A stretch of DNA of 64,000 nt, taken from Hemibagrus wyckioides. Lineage: Eukaryota; Chordata; Actinopteri; Siluriformes; Bagridae. The position numbers were made by a program, and so were the translations under genes. The stretch spans positions 13,771,511 through 13,835,510 of the forward strand of contig NC_080723.1 of assembly GCF_019097595.1 (NCBI RefSeq), given 5' to 3'. This document shows positions 1 to 14,077 of this stretch, in pieces. Each line of letters opens with the position of its first letter. Position 1 is the first letter of the stretch. The notes beneath the pieces were generated by a model. That model was not told the DNA's origin and ran no database searches. It was given only the letters and a program-made list of their open reading frames with translations.

Positions 1-949
1 TTGTTGGCTGTATTATGGTTACCAGGGTGTGTGGGGGTGTTGTCTTGGGCACACAGACATACAGGCATGTTTATGCTGTGAGTCAGTCTATCCCACAGCA
101 TTTGAGCCTTGATGGGAGGGATCCTGAAAGTGCCTACTTAATTCAGATCTTGGCAGACATTGTCTATCTTCACTGGTATATCTAACATGTGATCACTCGG
201 TCAATGGCATGGTGTTAGAAGAGGGTAGAATCTAAATATCAGGTACTCTGTATAAACCAGCACCAGCAGATTGTGTTTCTAGCACTGTGCCACATCTGAG
301 TCTTATCACATGTGCTGAAGATGGCATTTCACTCTATTTCTGTTAATCAGTGGGTGTATTTTGAGGACAGTAAATTCCTAACAAGCCGGACAAAAGTCAT
401 AACAAGGATTGATGTCAAGCATTGCGATGAGTTGAGAAGAAAAAATAATGCGTCTGTGGTTTCTGGGTCGAATTATACAGGTACCGTTTGTGTTTAATCA
501 ATAATTAATGCTTTGCAGTGGTGTAACATTTTTGACAAGTCTCTCCAAATAAGGAAACAAAACAGTTTTGAAACATTTCTATGAACTGAATTAGATGGGA
601 ATTTCCAAGCCTGACTTCAGGTCTAGTTCAAGCAGTCAAGTCTGGACATGTCTATGCTTTTGACTCTGCCATGTGCCTGTGCAAGAAAATGTAGAGTCAG
701 TGCACTGAGCTTCAGTTCATATGAACACACAGTAGCTCTTTCATAGACTATAGTCTCATCTTTGTTTTGTTTTTTTCTTTCTGAAGGATTGAGAAGATTT
801 TGTTTACTATACTGGTCATTACTGCATATGACTTTTGTCTGTTAATGGAAGGAAGGCACACAAAGAAGAACAAACTGACAAACAGAAAACGGTCACGAAA
901 AATACAAACACTGCAATTCATGATGAAATATTTAAAATTTCATGTGTCA
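1..949. other. No gene recognised
   Basis: No open frame here resembles a known protein and no splice-bounded coding block was seen. The DNA is moderately AT-rich single-copy-looking sequence. Confidence 0.5.
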
Positions 950-1098
950 AAGTGCCCTGCGATGGACTGGCAACCTGTCCAGGGTGTACCACTGCCTTTT
1001 GCCCTATGTGCGCTGGGATAGGCTCCAGCAGACCCCCGTGACCCTAGGAGTCCTGGGAATAAGCGGGTATAGACAATGAATGAATGAATGAATGTGTC
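950..1098 (+). repeat. Fish SINE/LINE-type 3' tail with (TGAA)n end
   Basis: The stretch reads 'gatggactggcaacctgtcc', then 'gggataggctccagcagac' and 'ataagcgggtatagacaatg', and ends in a short TGAA tandem. This word order is a very common dispersed repeat tail in teleost genomes. The same family recurs at 1615-1872 and 44700-44885 (forward) and at 18000-18260 and 38690-38790 (reverse). Family naming (L2-like versus SINE) is not settled from sequence alone. Confidence 0.7.
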
Positions 1099-1254
1099 AA
1101 AGTTAATTATCATGCGTATAAGTGATCATATCAGGTTTTTCTTAAAAATATTTCATATTGTTTCTCTGCTTTGTTGTGAACATTTTGACATTTGAGTGAC
1201 CAGTTGAGCTCGAAGTACTATTTTATCTATTACCTGTGTTTGTGGATACTGCTG

Positions 1255-1287
1255 GAAACTGTGAATTTTCCTATGGGATGAATAAAG

Positions 1288-1363
<76 letters not shown>

Positions 1364-1365
1364 GA
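1255..1365 (+). repeat. Non-LTR tail plus (TATC)n microsatellite
   Basis: 'gtgaattttcctatgggatg' followed by 'aataaagtatctatctatc' and about 22 TATC units. The same tail, with only a few units, occurs at 15189-15230. Short tandem ends of this type are typical of fish non-LTR retrotransposon 3' ends, so the microsatellite probably grew from the element's tail. Confidence 0.7.
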
Positions 1366-1407
1366 ATGACAACTGAGCAATATGTTTGTAGATGTTTTTT
1401 TTTTGGC

Positions 1408-1610
1408 GATGTTAGTAATATGAATATAAAGTTGTTTAAAATGTTTCATCGTCGGTAATGTGGAAATGTCTAAAAACTGAACAAGGCACATGAGGACGCT
1501 GAGGTCGAATATCTGAGATAGCTGGCCCATGACCTCTGAACTGAAATTCTGGATGCAAGGGCAAAGGCAGAATGCATTAATCATCTTCTGATTAAAGAGT
1601 GTCTAACTGT
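1408..1610 (+). repeat. Dispersed repeat, copy A
   Basis: Shares a diverged block with 4630-4772: both contain 'gcaca/gcatatgag..actgaggt', then 'agctg(g/a)cccatgacctctga' and 'gattaaag'. In copy B the block follows a degenerate transposase-like reading frame, so copy A is probably the 3' end of the same transposon family. Confidence 0.55.
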
Positions 1611-1614
1611 GGGT

Positions 1615-1872
1615 GCATTCTATGCAGTGCACATGTCTGTGGGGGTTCCTCCAGGTTCTCTAGGTATCTCCCACCTCCAAACATGTCAACAGGTGGATTG
1701 GATATCTTAAATTGCCTCTAAGTGTGAATGAGTGTGTGTGCAGGGTGCCCTGCAAGGGACTGACAACCCATCCAGGGTGTATTCCTATATCTCACACCCA
1801 GGGTTAAGCACCTGATCCACCACAACCCTGACCTGGATAAAGTGCTTACTGATGATGAATAAAGGAATAGTC
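1615..1872 (+). repeat. Fish SINE/LINE-type dispersed repeat, longer copy
   Basis: Includes 'cccacctccaaacatgtca', 'aggtggattggatatctta', 'aattgcctctaagtgtgaat', 'tgccctgcaagggactgaca' and 'gatccaccacaaccctgacc'. This is the longer form of the tail at 950-1098. It ends at 'gatgatgaataaagg'. Confidence 0.7.
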
Positions 1873-2881
1873 CAATTAAAAATGCTCAGAATATGCATTC
1901 AACACCCTCCATTATGTATGTGAACAAATTTTAAAAAGAATTACTGACATCATTTTATGCATGCGGATCCCAAAAACATGTGATCACTGCATCATGACAC
2001 TGGTTAATAAAAAAAAAAATACAGGCAGTGTAAAATTTCTGTAAAGGATTTAGCTAAAATTGCTTAAAAATGACAATCTGTTAAGGCTGTATTTCAACAA
2101 TCTCTAACAAAACCAGTGAAGGATTATCAATGTATGCCTGGTAGTAATGATGATCACATACTGTCACTGAGAGGTTGTTATGGTAACCAGAAGAGACAAT
2201 AGTGCAAGTACAGCTGTGTGATGATGCCACGTCAAACCCAACAGCTGCTATCTGATAACTCTCCACCAGGCCTCCATACATGTCAACAGTCCATCTGTGG
2301 CACCTCTTCTCCTTTCCAATTGTTTTGGTCACCTATATATAGGTCCTTAAGACCCACTCTGCCCTACAAAGACCTCACACTCGTAAAGTCTCATGTCATG
2401 CTCTGGGCCAGGAATGCAAGACCGATGAGTCTCTGTAGCTATTTGAAGCATTGTTCAGATAAGCTTGTTCTACAGAGGCCTGGTGATGCACCGTGGGAAA
2501 AAGAACAAATGGCGCTAATGTCCTGAACAAGCTTTCAAAACCGTTGGAAAACAATGCAGAGGGAATGAGGAGCTCCTGAAAGGTCGAAAGGTCAAGTCTC
2601 TATATCAAGGTCTAAACCCTGGGAATGAGAGTAAATTAGAGTCAACGAGAGACATGGAGCCAGTGTCAGAAGCTTGTGATGATGTGTATTCAAAAGGGAG
2701 GTAACATGAATACATTATTCTACATTAACAGTTTTATAAATGGATACATATAAAGATATAAATAAAATGGCCACTCAGCTTTTTTTCTTTACAAAATCTT
2801 CTCAGAAAGATTTATAAATAATTATCAAAACAACAGTGCGATGGGGTGGGGGGAGTTCACTGTTAATTAACATAAATGCAA
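1873..2881. other. No gene recognised
   Basis: A 102-codon open frame at 2218-2526 has no recognisable domain and no splice-site context, and its opposite strand is open too. Nothing else stands out. Confidence 0.4.
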
Positions 2882-3042
2882 GCTGCTTATGAGTTTTCTG
2901 GTCTTGGACTAGCGATCGTTAGGTTTTTAATTTAAATCCCACTGCTGCTATTGGTGGGCCCTTAAGCAAGGCCCTTGACCTTCAGCTGCTCATTTATATC
3001 AAAAAGATTAATGTAAATCACTCTGGATAAGGGCATCTGCCA

Positions 3043-3047
<5 letters not shown>
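2882..3047 (+). repeat. tRNA-derived-type fish SINE
   Basis: The order 'tggactagcgatcgttaggt', 'aaatcccactgctgctattg', 'gggcccttaagcaaggccct', 'tgaccttcagctgctcattt' and 'tctggataagggcatctgcc' matches a widespread teleost SINE. A related 3' tail ('aagggcacctgccaaatgcc') is at 33938-33980. Confidence 0.7.

Positions 3048-3113
<66 letters not shown>
3048..3113. repeat. (TA)n microsatellite
   Basis: About 60 bp of uninterrupted TA. It lies between the SINE tail and the truncated left end of a Tc1-like element. Confidence 0.95.
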
Positions 3114-4204
<1,091 letters not shown>

Positions 4205-4339
4205 TATCTATATATATATATAGACCAAATAGAGACCAGGTTTCTTCAATTCATACACAGGGGAAATTAGCATTTTTAAAAAAAAATGTCTTCCAAAATA
4301 TTTTGTACTTAGTTTGTAATTTTTTTTTTCAGCTAGCCT

Positions 4340-4772
4340 TTTAGAATGCCTTTGACGAAAGAAGAACATAATGAAATCATTCTCATGGCTGTGGATCAGG
4401 AAGCTGTGACAAGGTTGCAGTGGAATTTATGAGGTAACATGGCCAGCACATCAGACATGACACTGCTACCAAACTTAACAAATTCAAAAAGATTAAAAAT
4501 GTTGTGGATCAACTGAGAAGTGGACGTTCATGAACATCCACTGATGAAGGCACAATGGACGTCCCATATGAATGGAGACTTTGAGGACACTCTTGTACAT
4601 TTGAGTGAGTGATAATGGTTTTTTTTATATTAATATGAAGTGTTTAAGAACTTTGTTTGTTAGCCTGAACTAGGCATATGAGCACACTGAGGTTGAGGAT
4701 CTCGCATAGCTGACCCATGACCTCTGACTGGGCCAGAATGTATGGAAGTAATCACCTACCGATTAAAGTATG
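4340..4772 (+). pseudogene. Degenerate transposase N-terminus and 3' repeat (copy B)
   Basis: From 4347 the plus strand reads MPLTKEEHNEIILMAV followed, across frame changes, by fragments such as HITHDT-like and 'STDEG', which resemble the helix-turn-helix N-terminus of a fish DNA transposase. Stops and shifts break it within 200 bp. The block 4630-4772 is shared with 1408-1610. The superfamily is not assignable from this much sequence. Confidence 0.5.
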
Positions 4773-4859
4773 TGGTTTAAATTAGGTTTATAGATTTTAT
4801 TTTGGGACACAACTAATTTGTTATAAAATATTCCAGGCATGTACAAACTAAAACATAAT

Positions 4860-6345
4860 TACACACAAAAAAAATAACTGTCCAGCAGTTCAGAGTATAT
4901 GCTCAAAATTCTGCATACCCTGAAAGAAATTGTTAAACATTGCCATTTATTTGGAAAATATGACTTATAATGAAGATCATTTTTCTTATTTAAGGATAGC
5001 AGTCACGTGAAATCATTAATTATCACAGACATGTTTGACTCCTTTTTAAAACCTAATGATGACTGAAATCACCCAAACAACCCTGATCAAAAGTTTACAT
5101 ATCCTTGAATGTTTGGCCACATTATAAACACACAGGCTGACACACACTCACACAATGGCTATTAAAAGTAAGGTTCCACACCTGTGACTCATTCTAATTG
5201 TAATTAGTGTCTGTGCATTAATAATCAGTGAGTTTCTCAGCTCATGGGGTGGTGCACTAACTTACTGGATACTGCACCATGAGATCTGTGTAATAAGGTA
5301 GTTGAACTTTATAACGCAGGAAAAGGATATAAAAAGATATCTCAACAATTGAAAATGCCAATCAGTACTGTTCAAACTCTGATAAAGAGTTGGGAAATAA
5401 GAGGTTCTGTTGATACTAAGCCATGGTCAGGTAGAGCAGAAAAGATTTCGCCCACCACTTCCAGGAGAATTGTTCAGGACGCAAAGAAAAACCCACAAAC
5501 AACTTCAAGAGAAATACAGGCTGCTCTGGAAAAAAGTGGTGTTGTTTCAAGGAGCACAATAAGGAGGTACTTGAACACAAATGACCTGCATGGTTGAGTT
5601 GCCAGGAGAAAGCTGTTACTGCGCTCATGCCACAAAAAGGCCCGCTTTCAGTACACCAGACAGCAGCTAGCCAAGCCTCACAGCTTCTGGAGCAGAATCA
5701 TTTGGAGTGATGAGACCCTTTATATTCACAACCATAAACGCTATGATTGGAGAGGAGTCAAGCAAGGCCTACAGTGAAAAGTATACCATCCCCACTGTAA
5801 AGCATGGTGGTGGATCTCTCATGGTTTGGGGCTGTGTGAGCTCCAGTGGGACAGGGAAGTTAGTCAAAATTGATGGCAAGATGATTGCAGCATGTTATCA
5901 GAAAATACTGGCAGACAATCTGCACTCTACAGCACAAAAGCTGTGCATGGGATGCTCTTGGATAGTGACATGACAATGATCCAAAGCACAAGGCCAAGTT
6001 GAACCTCCAATGGCTACAGCAAAAAAGGTGAAGGTTCTGGAGTGGCCATCACAAGCATCCTGACCAAAATGTCATTGAGCCACTTTGGGGAGAAGAAAAA
6101 CATTTACAGGAACTGGAGGCATTTTGCCAAGAAGAATGGAAAGCTATTTTTTGGAATTTTGGAAAAATTGAACCACTGACATGTTTTGGTGCTAATAAAA
6201 TTATATCTGCCTGGGTAATCGTAATTATCAACATCATTTGAAAAGGTGTGTTGTTTTGTTCTGGGCAAATCTTGTACTGTAGAGGGGGATGGATGACTGA
6301 CGGATGATCAAAAAAAAAGTCTGGCAAGTACAACCCATTAGGCAT
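4860..6345 (+). pseudogene. Decayed Tc1-like transposon
   Basis: 'tgatcaaaagtttacatatc' near 5087 is a typical Tc1 subterminal motif. Open fragments at 5349-5597 (paired helix-turn-helix region with SRSTIRRYLN) and 5707-5973 ([16 protein letters not shown]) are successive parts of one DD34E transposase. 'IIWSDET' is encoded near 5700. Several stops and frameshifts separate them and the C-terminal region is badly eroded. Element borders are approximate because no clean inverted repeat survives. Confidence 0.75.
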
Positions 6346-8152
6346 TATAAGGGTTCACCTAACTGCTGTTCATTCATGTCACAGACAAACCAACAAATTC
6401 CAGCAAGAGAGGCTGCAACTTTCCCATGACAAGGAATGTCAGAATTCATTGTCTTTCCGCATAGCTGTGTAATACACCTGCTTCCTGTTCATGACAAGGT
6501 TAAATAGTTTCTATAAATACTACACTGATATTTAGAATGATATTTATGATTTGGTATGACATTTCTGGTAGTACTTTTCTAGACACAATTGGTATAATGT
6601 AAATTAAATAACCAGATCATTTGTCTTGAGTTGAATTGCCATGTTTAGGAAAAACAATGCTTCTAAAGATAAGATGGAATGTACTGCACCTAACAATATC
6701 GCACGCAACAAACCATGACAGATTTGTTCCTCTTCTCTAACTGTCACTGATCCATGTTTACAAAGAATTTAGTTTAGCTTGTCTGTCTGCTATATACTGG
6801 GAGATGCACATGAGGTCACATAAGTATAAATAAGTTTTATATATAGTGTATCTACTGCAACATGTTAGACCTGGTTTTTGGTGTAGTTGTTGTTGTTGTT
6901 TTTGGGAAGAGAACTCCATGTCCATTTCTGGATTCAGAAGGTAAGGTATATTGGATTTGTTGTTTAAAGTGCTTGTCCTTAAAGTACACCATGTAATTCA
7001 TTATGTATTTAAAGTATCTTCTGACTTCAGAAATAGAGTTCACCTCAATAGAAAAAAAAACATGGCTAACATTAGCTCTGTGGTGCAGTGGATATATAAA
7101 ACGTATTTCTCAGAAACACAGCAGAGTACATAAGCACATAAACCATACAAGGTGTGAGCTATATGTAGGCTAATAAAATCCAGATAATATCTGTGATTAT
7201 GTAAAGTCCCTGGCCTTCCTACAGTCCAGTTTTAAATCTTACCTGTATTACTTATTTAAGGTTGATCCATCAGTAGCTTAAATAAAATCTGTACAAATGG
7301 TTTCACCCAATTAAGGTTGATATTACTGGAGTGCAATCTGAGAAAATAAACCCCAGACTCTCACAGAGCAAGAGACACAACCAGGGATTTGGCCCAGGTC
7401 CATTGCACTGCCATGCTAATCTTAGACGTCCATCCATTAGCTCATGTTAACGGCTCATTTGTATACACGTCTATTTCAGGAGAAGGAAGACTCGTTAAAT
7501 GCAGACTCAATCACTTGCTGTATGGGAAAATAGCAATAAACAAATTATCCAAATTATTACTGTTGCAATAACAGAGCCGACATCATTGCTGACCGGCGGG
7601 AAGATTTGCCGTGATAACATGGCTAATCAAGTGCTTTTTTGGTGTTATTGTTAGTTAGCTTGCTTTCTGTCATACTGACTCACCACATAGTTATGATAAA
7701 CTAATTTTGCCTCCCACCGCTAAAGGAAGCCATCAAGGTCTGAGACTATGTGTGTTTGTAAAGGAAAGACATAACATCTTTACAAGACGGAAAAGAACAA
7801 CCGTAGATTGTCCCATGGTCAATAACAAGCACTTCTAGAACATTTCAAATGTCAATAAGAGTTATACATTTAGGATGATCCTAGAATACTGAAGCAGAAC
7901 ATTTGTCTCATAACCTACAGCCACTGGTAGACACAATACTAAACATACAGATTTGAGTAAACAAGTCTTTTAGTGAAAATCTGTTTCACAAAACCTGACA
8001 ATATATATGAGAAGTCACTCTTCTAAACATTTATATTAATCAAGTGACTTATGCTGAAGTGAGCACAATAATATATAAAGAAAGCATGATGGGCCATGTT
8101 AAAAAGATAGCTTGTTAGGATGTTGGCTAACTAGCTTATTTTAATTCATATA
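6346..8152. other. No gene recognised
   Basis: Only short random open frames. A (TTG)-rich patch occurs at 6886-6902. No coding exon or structured repeat was recognised. Confidence 0.45.
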
Positions 8153-8665
8153 CAATTTATTGCCAAAAGTTTTGGGACAGGTGGAGGGCCCTTAGTTCCA
8201 TTTTTAGAAACTCTTAATGCTTCAGCATACCAAGACATTGTGGACAATTTCATGGTCCAAATTTTGTGGGAACAGTTTGGGGATGTCCCCTTCCTGTTCC
8301 AACATGACTGCACACCAGTGCACAAAGCAAGGTCCATAAAGACATGGATGAGTGAGTTTGGTGTGGATGAACTTGACTGGCCTGTACAGAGTCCTGATCT
8401 CAACCCGATAGAACACCTTTGGCATGAATTAGAGCGGAGACTGCGAGCCAGGCCTTCTCGTCCAACATCGGTGCCTGACCTTACAAATGCACCCTCTAGA
8501 GGAATGGTCAAAAATTCCCATAAACACACTCCTAAATCTTGTGGAAAGCCTTCCCAGAAGAGTTATAGCTGCAAAGGACGGGCCAACTCCATATTACATT
8601 CATGTGCATGTAAAGGCAGACGTCTCAGTTTTGGCCTAGCTCCCAAATATATTGGCAATATAGTG
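8153..8665 (+). mobile_element. Deletion derivative of Tc1 element (family of the 1248-bp copies)
   Basis: Flanked by TA. It begins with a diverged 'ttattgccaaaagttttggg' end and finishes with 'ggcaatatagtg'. The interior keeps only the C-terminal third of the transposase (8240-8500: '[20 protein letters not shown]'), close to residues about 215-310 of the intact copies. A frameshift precedes the last 40 residues. The N-terminal two thirds are deleted, so it can move only in trans, if at all. Confidence 0.85.
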
Positions 8666-9565
8666 TATTTTTAGCTATATAGTTAAGCTTAAACATTATC
8701 CTGATCATTTCCTGTTAAATATCAACAAATCTGGCTAGCTAGTCTAGCTCATTCAGCTAGCTAATGGCTTACCTGTCCATATTTCTGCAGGCTGGACATT
8801 GAGCTGATATTTCTACGGAGTTTTGGCTCACATAACTTGAATTTTATTAGCATGTCTGGTTTCCTTTGGGCATTTAAAATTGAAAATAACGGATAAACTG
8901 GACCAGGGATACCCGTCTGTCTCAGACATTGCTCCCTCAGACATTGCATTGGATGGATCTTGAATGTATTACTAAAAATGTGCACATTCTGTCTTTTCAT
9001 TGGCTTACAGTCCTCCAGTTAAATGCATTCTAATAATATATTAATCTATTATTAATTATAGATTATCTCTGTAATGGAGATCAAGAATTAATTTAGCATA
9101 ATTAATTTCAATTACTACAATTTTATTAGACTCTCCAAAGTCTCCATTACAGTGAAGCATGTTCTCAAGCACTGTGAATAGTGTTACTTTCCACCCTGGT
9201 TATACAACCACGCCTCGAGGCATTAATTTGAGAACAATTCATTAGTTATTATTTTAGCACAGTTGAGTCACAGGCCCGGCTTCACTGGCACAAAGCTGTT
9301 TATATCTCTGAAATGGTTGTTGATGTTGCAGGACATTAAGAGGACAGGACAGACTTGCACAGAGGAAGCTGTTGTTAGAGGATGTAACAGGAGAAGGGCA
9401 GATGTTCGTATCTCAATACAGATGAACAGAGGTTTTGAAAGAGCCACTTGGGTGAAGTTGGCTGGGAAGGGGAAATGTTTATATAGGTTTTATTTACCTT
9501 AAACATGCAAATAAAAATCTTTTGTGAAAGATTCTTCTTCTTTTTTTTTAAACTTTGCACCCTTA
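8666..9565. other. No gene recognised
   Basis: AT-rich sequence with no recognised element. The 79-codon frames on both strands lack any known motif. Confidence 0.45.
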
Positions 9566-9910
9566 CACTACATTGCCAAAAGTTTTGGGACACCCCTCCA
9601 AATCGTTGAATTCAGGTGTTGTAATTTCAGGGGTTAGGCTTGGCCCCTTAGTTCCACTGAAAGGAACTCCTAATGCTTCAGCATAACAAGACTCCACACC
9701 AAACTCATACAACCATGTCTTTATGGACCTTGCACATTTATATTGGAACAGGAAGGAGCCATCCCCAAACTATTCCCACAAAGTTGTGATCATGAAAATG
9801 TCCAAAACGTCTCGGGATGCTAAAGCATTAAGGGTTCCTTTCACTGGAACTAATAACACCTGAATTCAATGATTTTTGGTGGGTGCCCCCAAACTTTTGG
9901 CAATATAGTG
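9566..9910. mobile_element. Foldback (palindromic) derivative of the Tc1 family
   Basis: A 345-bp unit between TA dinucleotides. Its two halves are the same Tc1 segment in opposite orientation: left arm from 9566 to about 9690, right arm from about 9785 to 9910. Both contain the terminal motif 'ttgccaaaagtttt(g)gg', 'attgaattcaggtgtt' and 'agtgaaaggaac' (or their complements). The unit therefore has inverted arms of about 120 bp around a loop of about 100 bp and no coding capacity. Confidence 0.8.
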
Positions 9911-10760
9911 TATTTGTAAATGCAACAGTGGGATACAAATGACACCCCGATCATGGAATACCTCACTTACACTTATAGGGGAAAAAAACATCCAAAAGGT
10001 TTTAAGCTTCCTAAGCAGGTCAGAACTGGAATCCTTTCTTAGTTGTAGACCTGTACATAGCATCTTTAAGGGTTGCTCTGATGGATAACCAAACCCTGCA
10101 TAATTTTTTTTTTTTTTAAACATAAATGAAATAAATTGTTCAGATGTCCATTCATTCTTTAGACAGTTAAGGGCTGATTGCTTTAGAAAAGTGCCATACT
10201 TTGACAGCAAAAGACTCAGTTGTAAGGTTCTGCCTTTAACTAATGTTTCCATCAAAGGTGCAACCAATACCTCCTTTAGCATGCTAGACTGAACCTTTTT
10301 TCCCCACAAAAGCCTTTAAATGTTCTTTAAAGTACTTTCAACTGTCTAAAATGGTTCTAACTGGAATCCTTTTTGACAGTGAAACACTTAGTATTAAGGT
10401 TCTGCATAGTGTTTAAACTTCTACAAAGGAGCTAGTAATGATCCCTTGAGAATTGTAGATGTAACTTTTTCATACTCCAGTGGAAAAAAATAATTTTTTT
10501 GAGTGCTTCATCATATTTAGCTTTTTAAGGTTCGATTTTGAATCCTTTGTTAAAGAAAACGTCACCACATGCCGCTGTAAGACTGAAGCCTGGAATGCAT
10601 GAGAACACTTTTCCGATGAAAGCTTGACAATACACAGAGCAGTATCCACGTAGAACATTCACCTGCCTGTAACGCTGGAAGACTGTGTTGTGCTGAGCTA
10701 AAGCATTAGTCCTGCTGCCCATGACCAAAAAGGTGTTGGTTTCAGAGCGTTGACTAAAAC
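9911..10760. repeat. Low-confidence dispersed repeat with internal similarity
   Basis: Phrases such as 'tggaatcctt', 'aaggttctgc' and 'tttgacag' recur several times between about 9995 and 10560, suggesting an old transposon with short internal repeats. No transposase frame is recognisable. The 147-codon minus-strand frame at 9866-10309 runs through this and the Tc1 end and is not credible as a gene. Confidence 0.35.
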
Positions 10761-11239
10761 AGCAGCAGTGTTAACAGTGAGGGAATCTCAGCCACCCGAT
10801 TAAGCAATTGAGACACATCTTAAAGAATGTCGGAGCACATTCCGATCACACCAGAGGCGAGAAGTGAGAGCAGTATCGGATCCATCAGTGCTGAGATTCC
10901 TGACGTGCTACACTGTAGCAGGAGTTCAGCTTCAGGGAAAACTCAAGCACAATTTTCCTTGCATGATGGGTGCAGACATTCCTAATTATATTCTTCTTCA
11001 CAGAGCGAGGAGCATTGCAAATACAACAAAATCAACACACTCACAGCAGAGTACACACACAGAGTGCTGCTTAGATCACATTACACAATGTTTAATAGAA
11101 TACTCTTGACTATTTTATACAAATCGAAAACAATATTGCATTAAAACCCAAGACAATCCCATTAAGGCCATTGCTAGCATACGGTTAATACTTGGGCAGC
11201 GGCTTTAAGATCTGCCCTTTCTCAAGCAAGAGCTACTTG

Positions 11240-11271
<32 letters not shown>

Positions 11272-14077
11272 GATACTATGCATGAATGTTATGCTCACAG
11301 AACAAAAGAAACCTGGTTGAAAATCCAGACCAAAGTGCTTTTTGTTTAACGTCAGTGTTGTCTAACATGAGTGATAAGCACTTTGTATTTTCCACATCTT
11401 TTTTTTTTTAGTGAGGTCTAACATGGTACGATGTGCAAAAGAAAGCCACTGGGCTAACATTCACCTGCTCCTTATCACCCAAAACTCCTGATCAAACAAA
11501 ATGAAGAAAACTTTACAAAGCCCCTATCGCTCAGAGTACTGTTGCAGGTATTATGCATTGGCAACCTTTAGTCTTGTTAAAGCAAATATAAAGGAATAAA
11601 CAGTGCTAAATCAGAACTTACCAAAGAAAAAAAAAAAATACAACATATTGGCCACATACATTGAAAATCTGACTAACGGTAGAAGAGTCAGTGCAGGAGT
11701 GATGCTTGTTCTGGTTAGCAAGGCTAAGATCAACGTAAATCAGTGAAGCATATACTGTGTTTCTAATAGTACTGACGCTCCAGTGCAAGCGATTGCTCTG
11801 TTCTGTTGACACTGATCTCAGCCTTGAAGGCAATTCCTAGCTGCTTTCAGTTACTGTACTCCATTCCATCCAGCTACATGAGGCTAGGTATGATGCCCTC
11901 CCAAAATTAACACTGACTTAACTGTGCTGTAACAGAGAGAACAGTTCCATTATAAGTTACCTAACAGCAGTTTCATGTGTGAAAGAAAATATTAAAAAAA
12001 AACACCCTGAGTGACCTACAGTGTGAAAACCACCAGGGGTATATTCAGGATTCTGTAATGTCACCAGTCATAGAACAGTGACAAAAAACTGAGAAAAGAT
12101 AAATATACTGGGGGGAAACACACACACACACAGTAATCTCTTCAAACAAAAATTCCAGACAAATACGGAAAAGCTTACAAAAGAGGCCTTAGGTCAAAAA
12201 GGGTGAGATGTAGAACTGTAGTCACTTTTTTTCTTTTGAATGCTCTATTTTGAATACAGAGGTAATCTCTGTGTGACGTAAACATAAATGATCATGCATT
12301 TCCTACATGGTGTTTGGAGTTCTATTGCATTTGTTTGAAAGGTATATGGCAGGTCCAGCAGGAGACGAGATCACGCTGAGGGACATCTCTGTTCTTACTG
12401 CTGCTTACACTCTGCTGGCTGAGGCTCTTTCTACACACACACATACAAATAAAGAGAGACACGGACAGAGAGAATGTGTCAAGCCATTTCAAATGTCCAA
12501 CTAACTCCATGAAACAGACGAGCATGATGGAAGAGCTGAGAGGCATGCGGCAGGTGAGATTTACATGACTGGGATACTGAAAAACACCAAGACCCGAAAC
12601 AGAAATAACTAGCGGCTGTAAAATGCAGCGTGTGGATGACTTATATTAACGTAATGCTTATAATTAAGGAAGCAAATTAAAGGTCAGTGGAAAGAGAGTA
12701 GATGTCATGGAGCAGACAACATGCTGGAACTAATGTCCCTTACCTAGGAATGCATGGAAGTGTAAATGATTCATGCCTGCAATGAGGACAAAGGGGACGG
12801 GGAACAACAATCAGATTACACACGAAACGTGCATAAATTTAGTGTCAATCATTCCATTTATTAACCAATCAGAAGCAGATTAGCAGAGATGCATGCTGGG
12901 CTGTTCAACATCAGACTCCAATTTCACCAATGTAGTCATTTTATTTATTACTTTTGTGTAGATCCAGCATGTCTGTTCAAGTGTACGTCTTATATGATTG
13001 GGTCAGATACTAGAACAGGACCATACACTGTATAGCTGATATGTAAGAAATAAAACATGACAATCATTTTCATATAATCCTAAATAATCTTTCTAGCATG
13101 TTTTATTCCTGTTGTACACAGCGACTTGTAAAAGCTGGTATACATCAGTTTATAACGTCATTTTATGTTGTGGAATGTCCATGAAGCAAGTTAGTTCCTG
13201 TTTTCACTGAGGTCGTCTAAGCTATAAACAGTCATGTGCTCAGCAGCCTCTCTTTTTCTTCTCTCTTGGGAAAATAAAACGCAAAATTTAGTGACCTTTA
13301 CAAGGAGAAGCCAACTGGAACTAAACATTTTACAGAAAGCTTCATTATATAAACATTACGTTTATTTTATAACTATAGAAATGACAACGTATTAGAACAA
13401 GCACATTAATATAAACCTGTGATTTGCCTTACAGCTTGTAGAAATGATGAAGGATGTACATGTAGGCTCTTGAATTACACACAAAATGTATTCTTATTAA
13501 AGTGCTCAAAATATCAAAAATATAATACCTTTTAAATGATGTTTTTCCGATATTGCTATAGCAACAAGACCAAAAAAATGCAGCAAACACACCCAGTTTT
13601 ATAGCATTAGGGCATTTCTGCTCATCGGTCAGGGTATAATATTTTACTTTGTGTTTTTATGTCAAGGTAAATGCTTTCATGATAGACACAGTTTAGAAAC
13701 GTTACTGCATCACTGGGGTGGAGAGAGAGCTGTGAGGCCTTATAACCATCCTGTATCTGACAAACGAAAACTGATGAGTTTCTGTTTTTGGATACAATCG
13801 TTAAAATAAGGGAACAGAGCTGTAGTTTTTACAGACATGTCAAATACAAATCATGTTTAGTGTGCTGCACTTGGCTCACAGTCTGGAGGCGTGTCCTAGG
13901 AGCTGTATACTATTAAATCTGAACTATGATCTCAGTCTCATGTTTCTGCCTGCATCTTTTCATCTCTGTTGAACAGCCCAGAGCTACAGTGATCAGTGTG
14001 TTTGAATCAGTATCATCCAAAAGCCCATCATTAAGCGTATATGTAGACAGATGCCAGAGAATACTGAAAACAAAGAT
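10761..14077 (-). other. 3' flank and possible 3' UTR of nap1l4
   Basis: Lies directly downstream of the nap1l4 stop codon on the minus strand and has no recognisable exon. Part of it is expected to be 3' UTR. Candidate minus-strand polyadenylation hexamers (seen as 'tttatt' on the plus strand) occur near 12949 and 13362, but neither can be chosen from sequence. A poly-A run lies at 11247-11271. Confidence 0.35.

Noticed and set aside
9866..10309. 147-codon minus-strand open frame
   Set aside because: It runs through a Tc1 end and an old repeat and has no conserved motif or splice context.
12307..12504. Possible coding exon in the nap1l4 3' flank
   Set aside because: Short frames open on both strands, with no homology recognised and no fitting splice sites.
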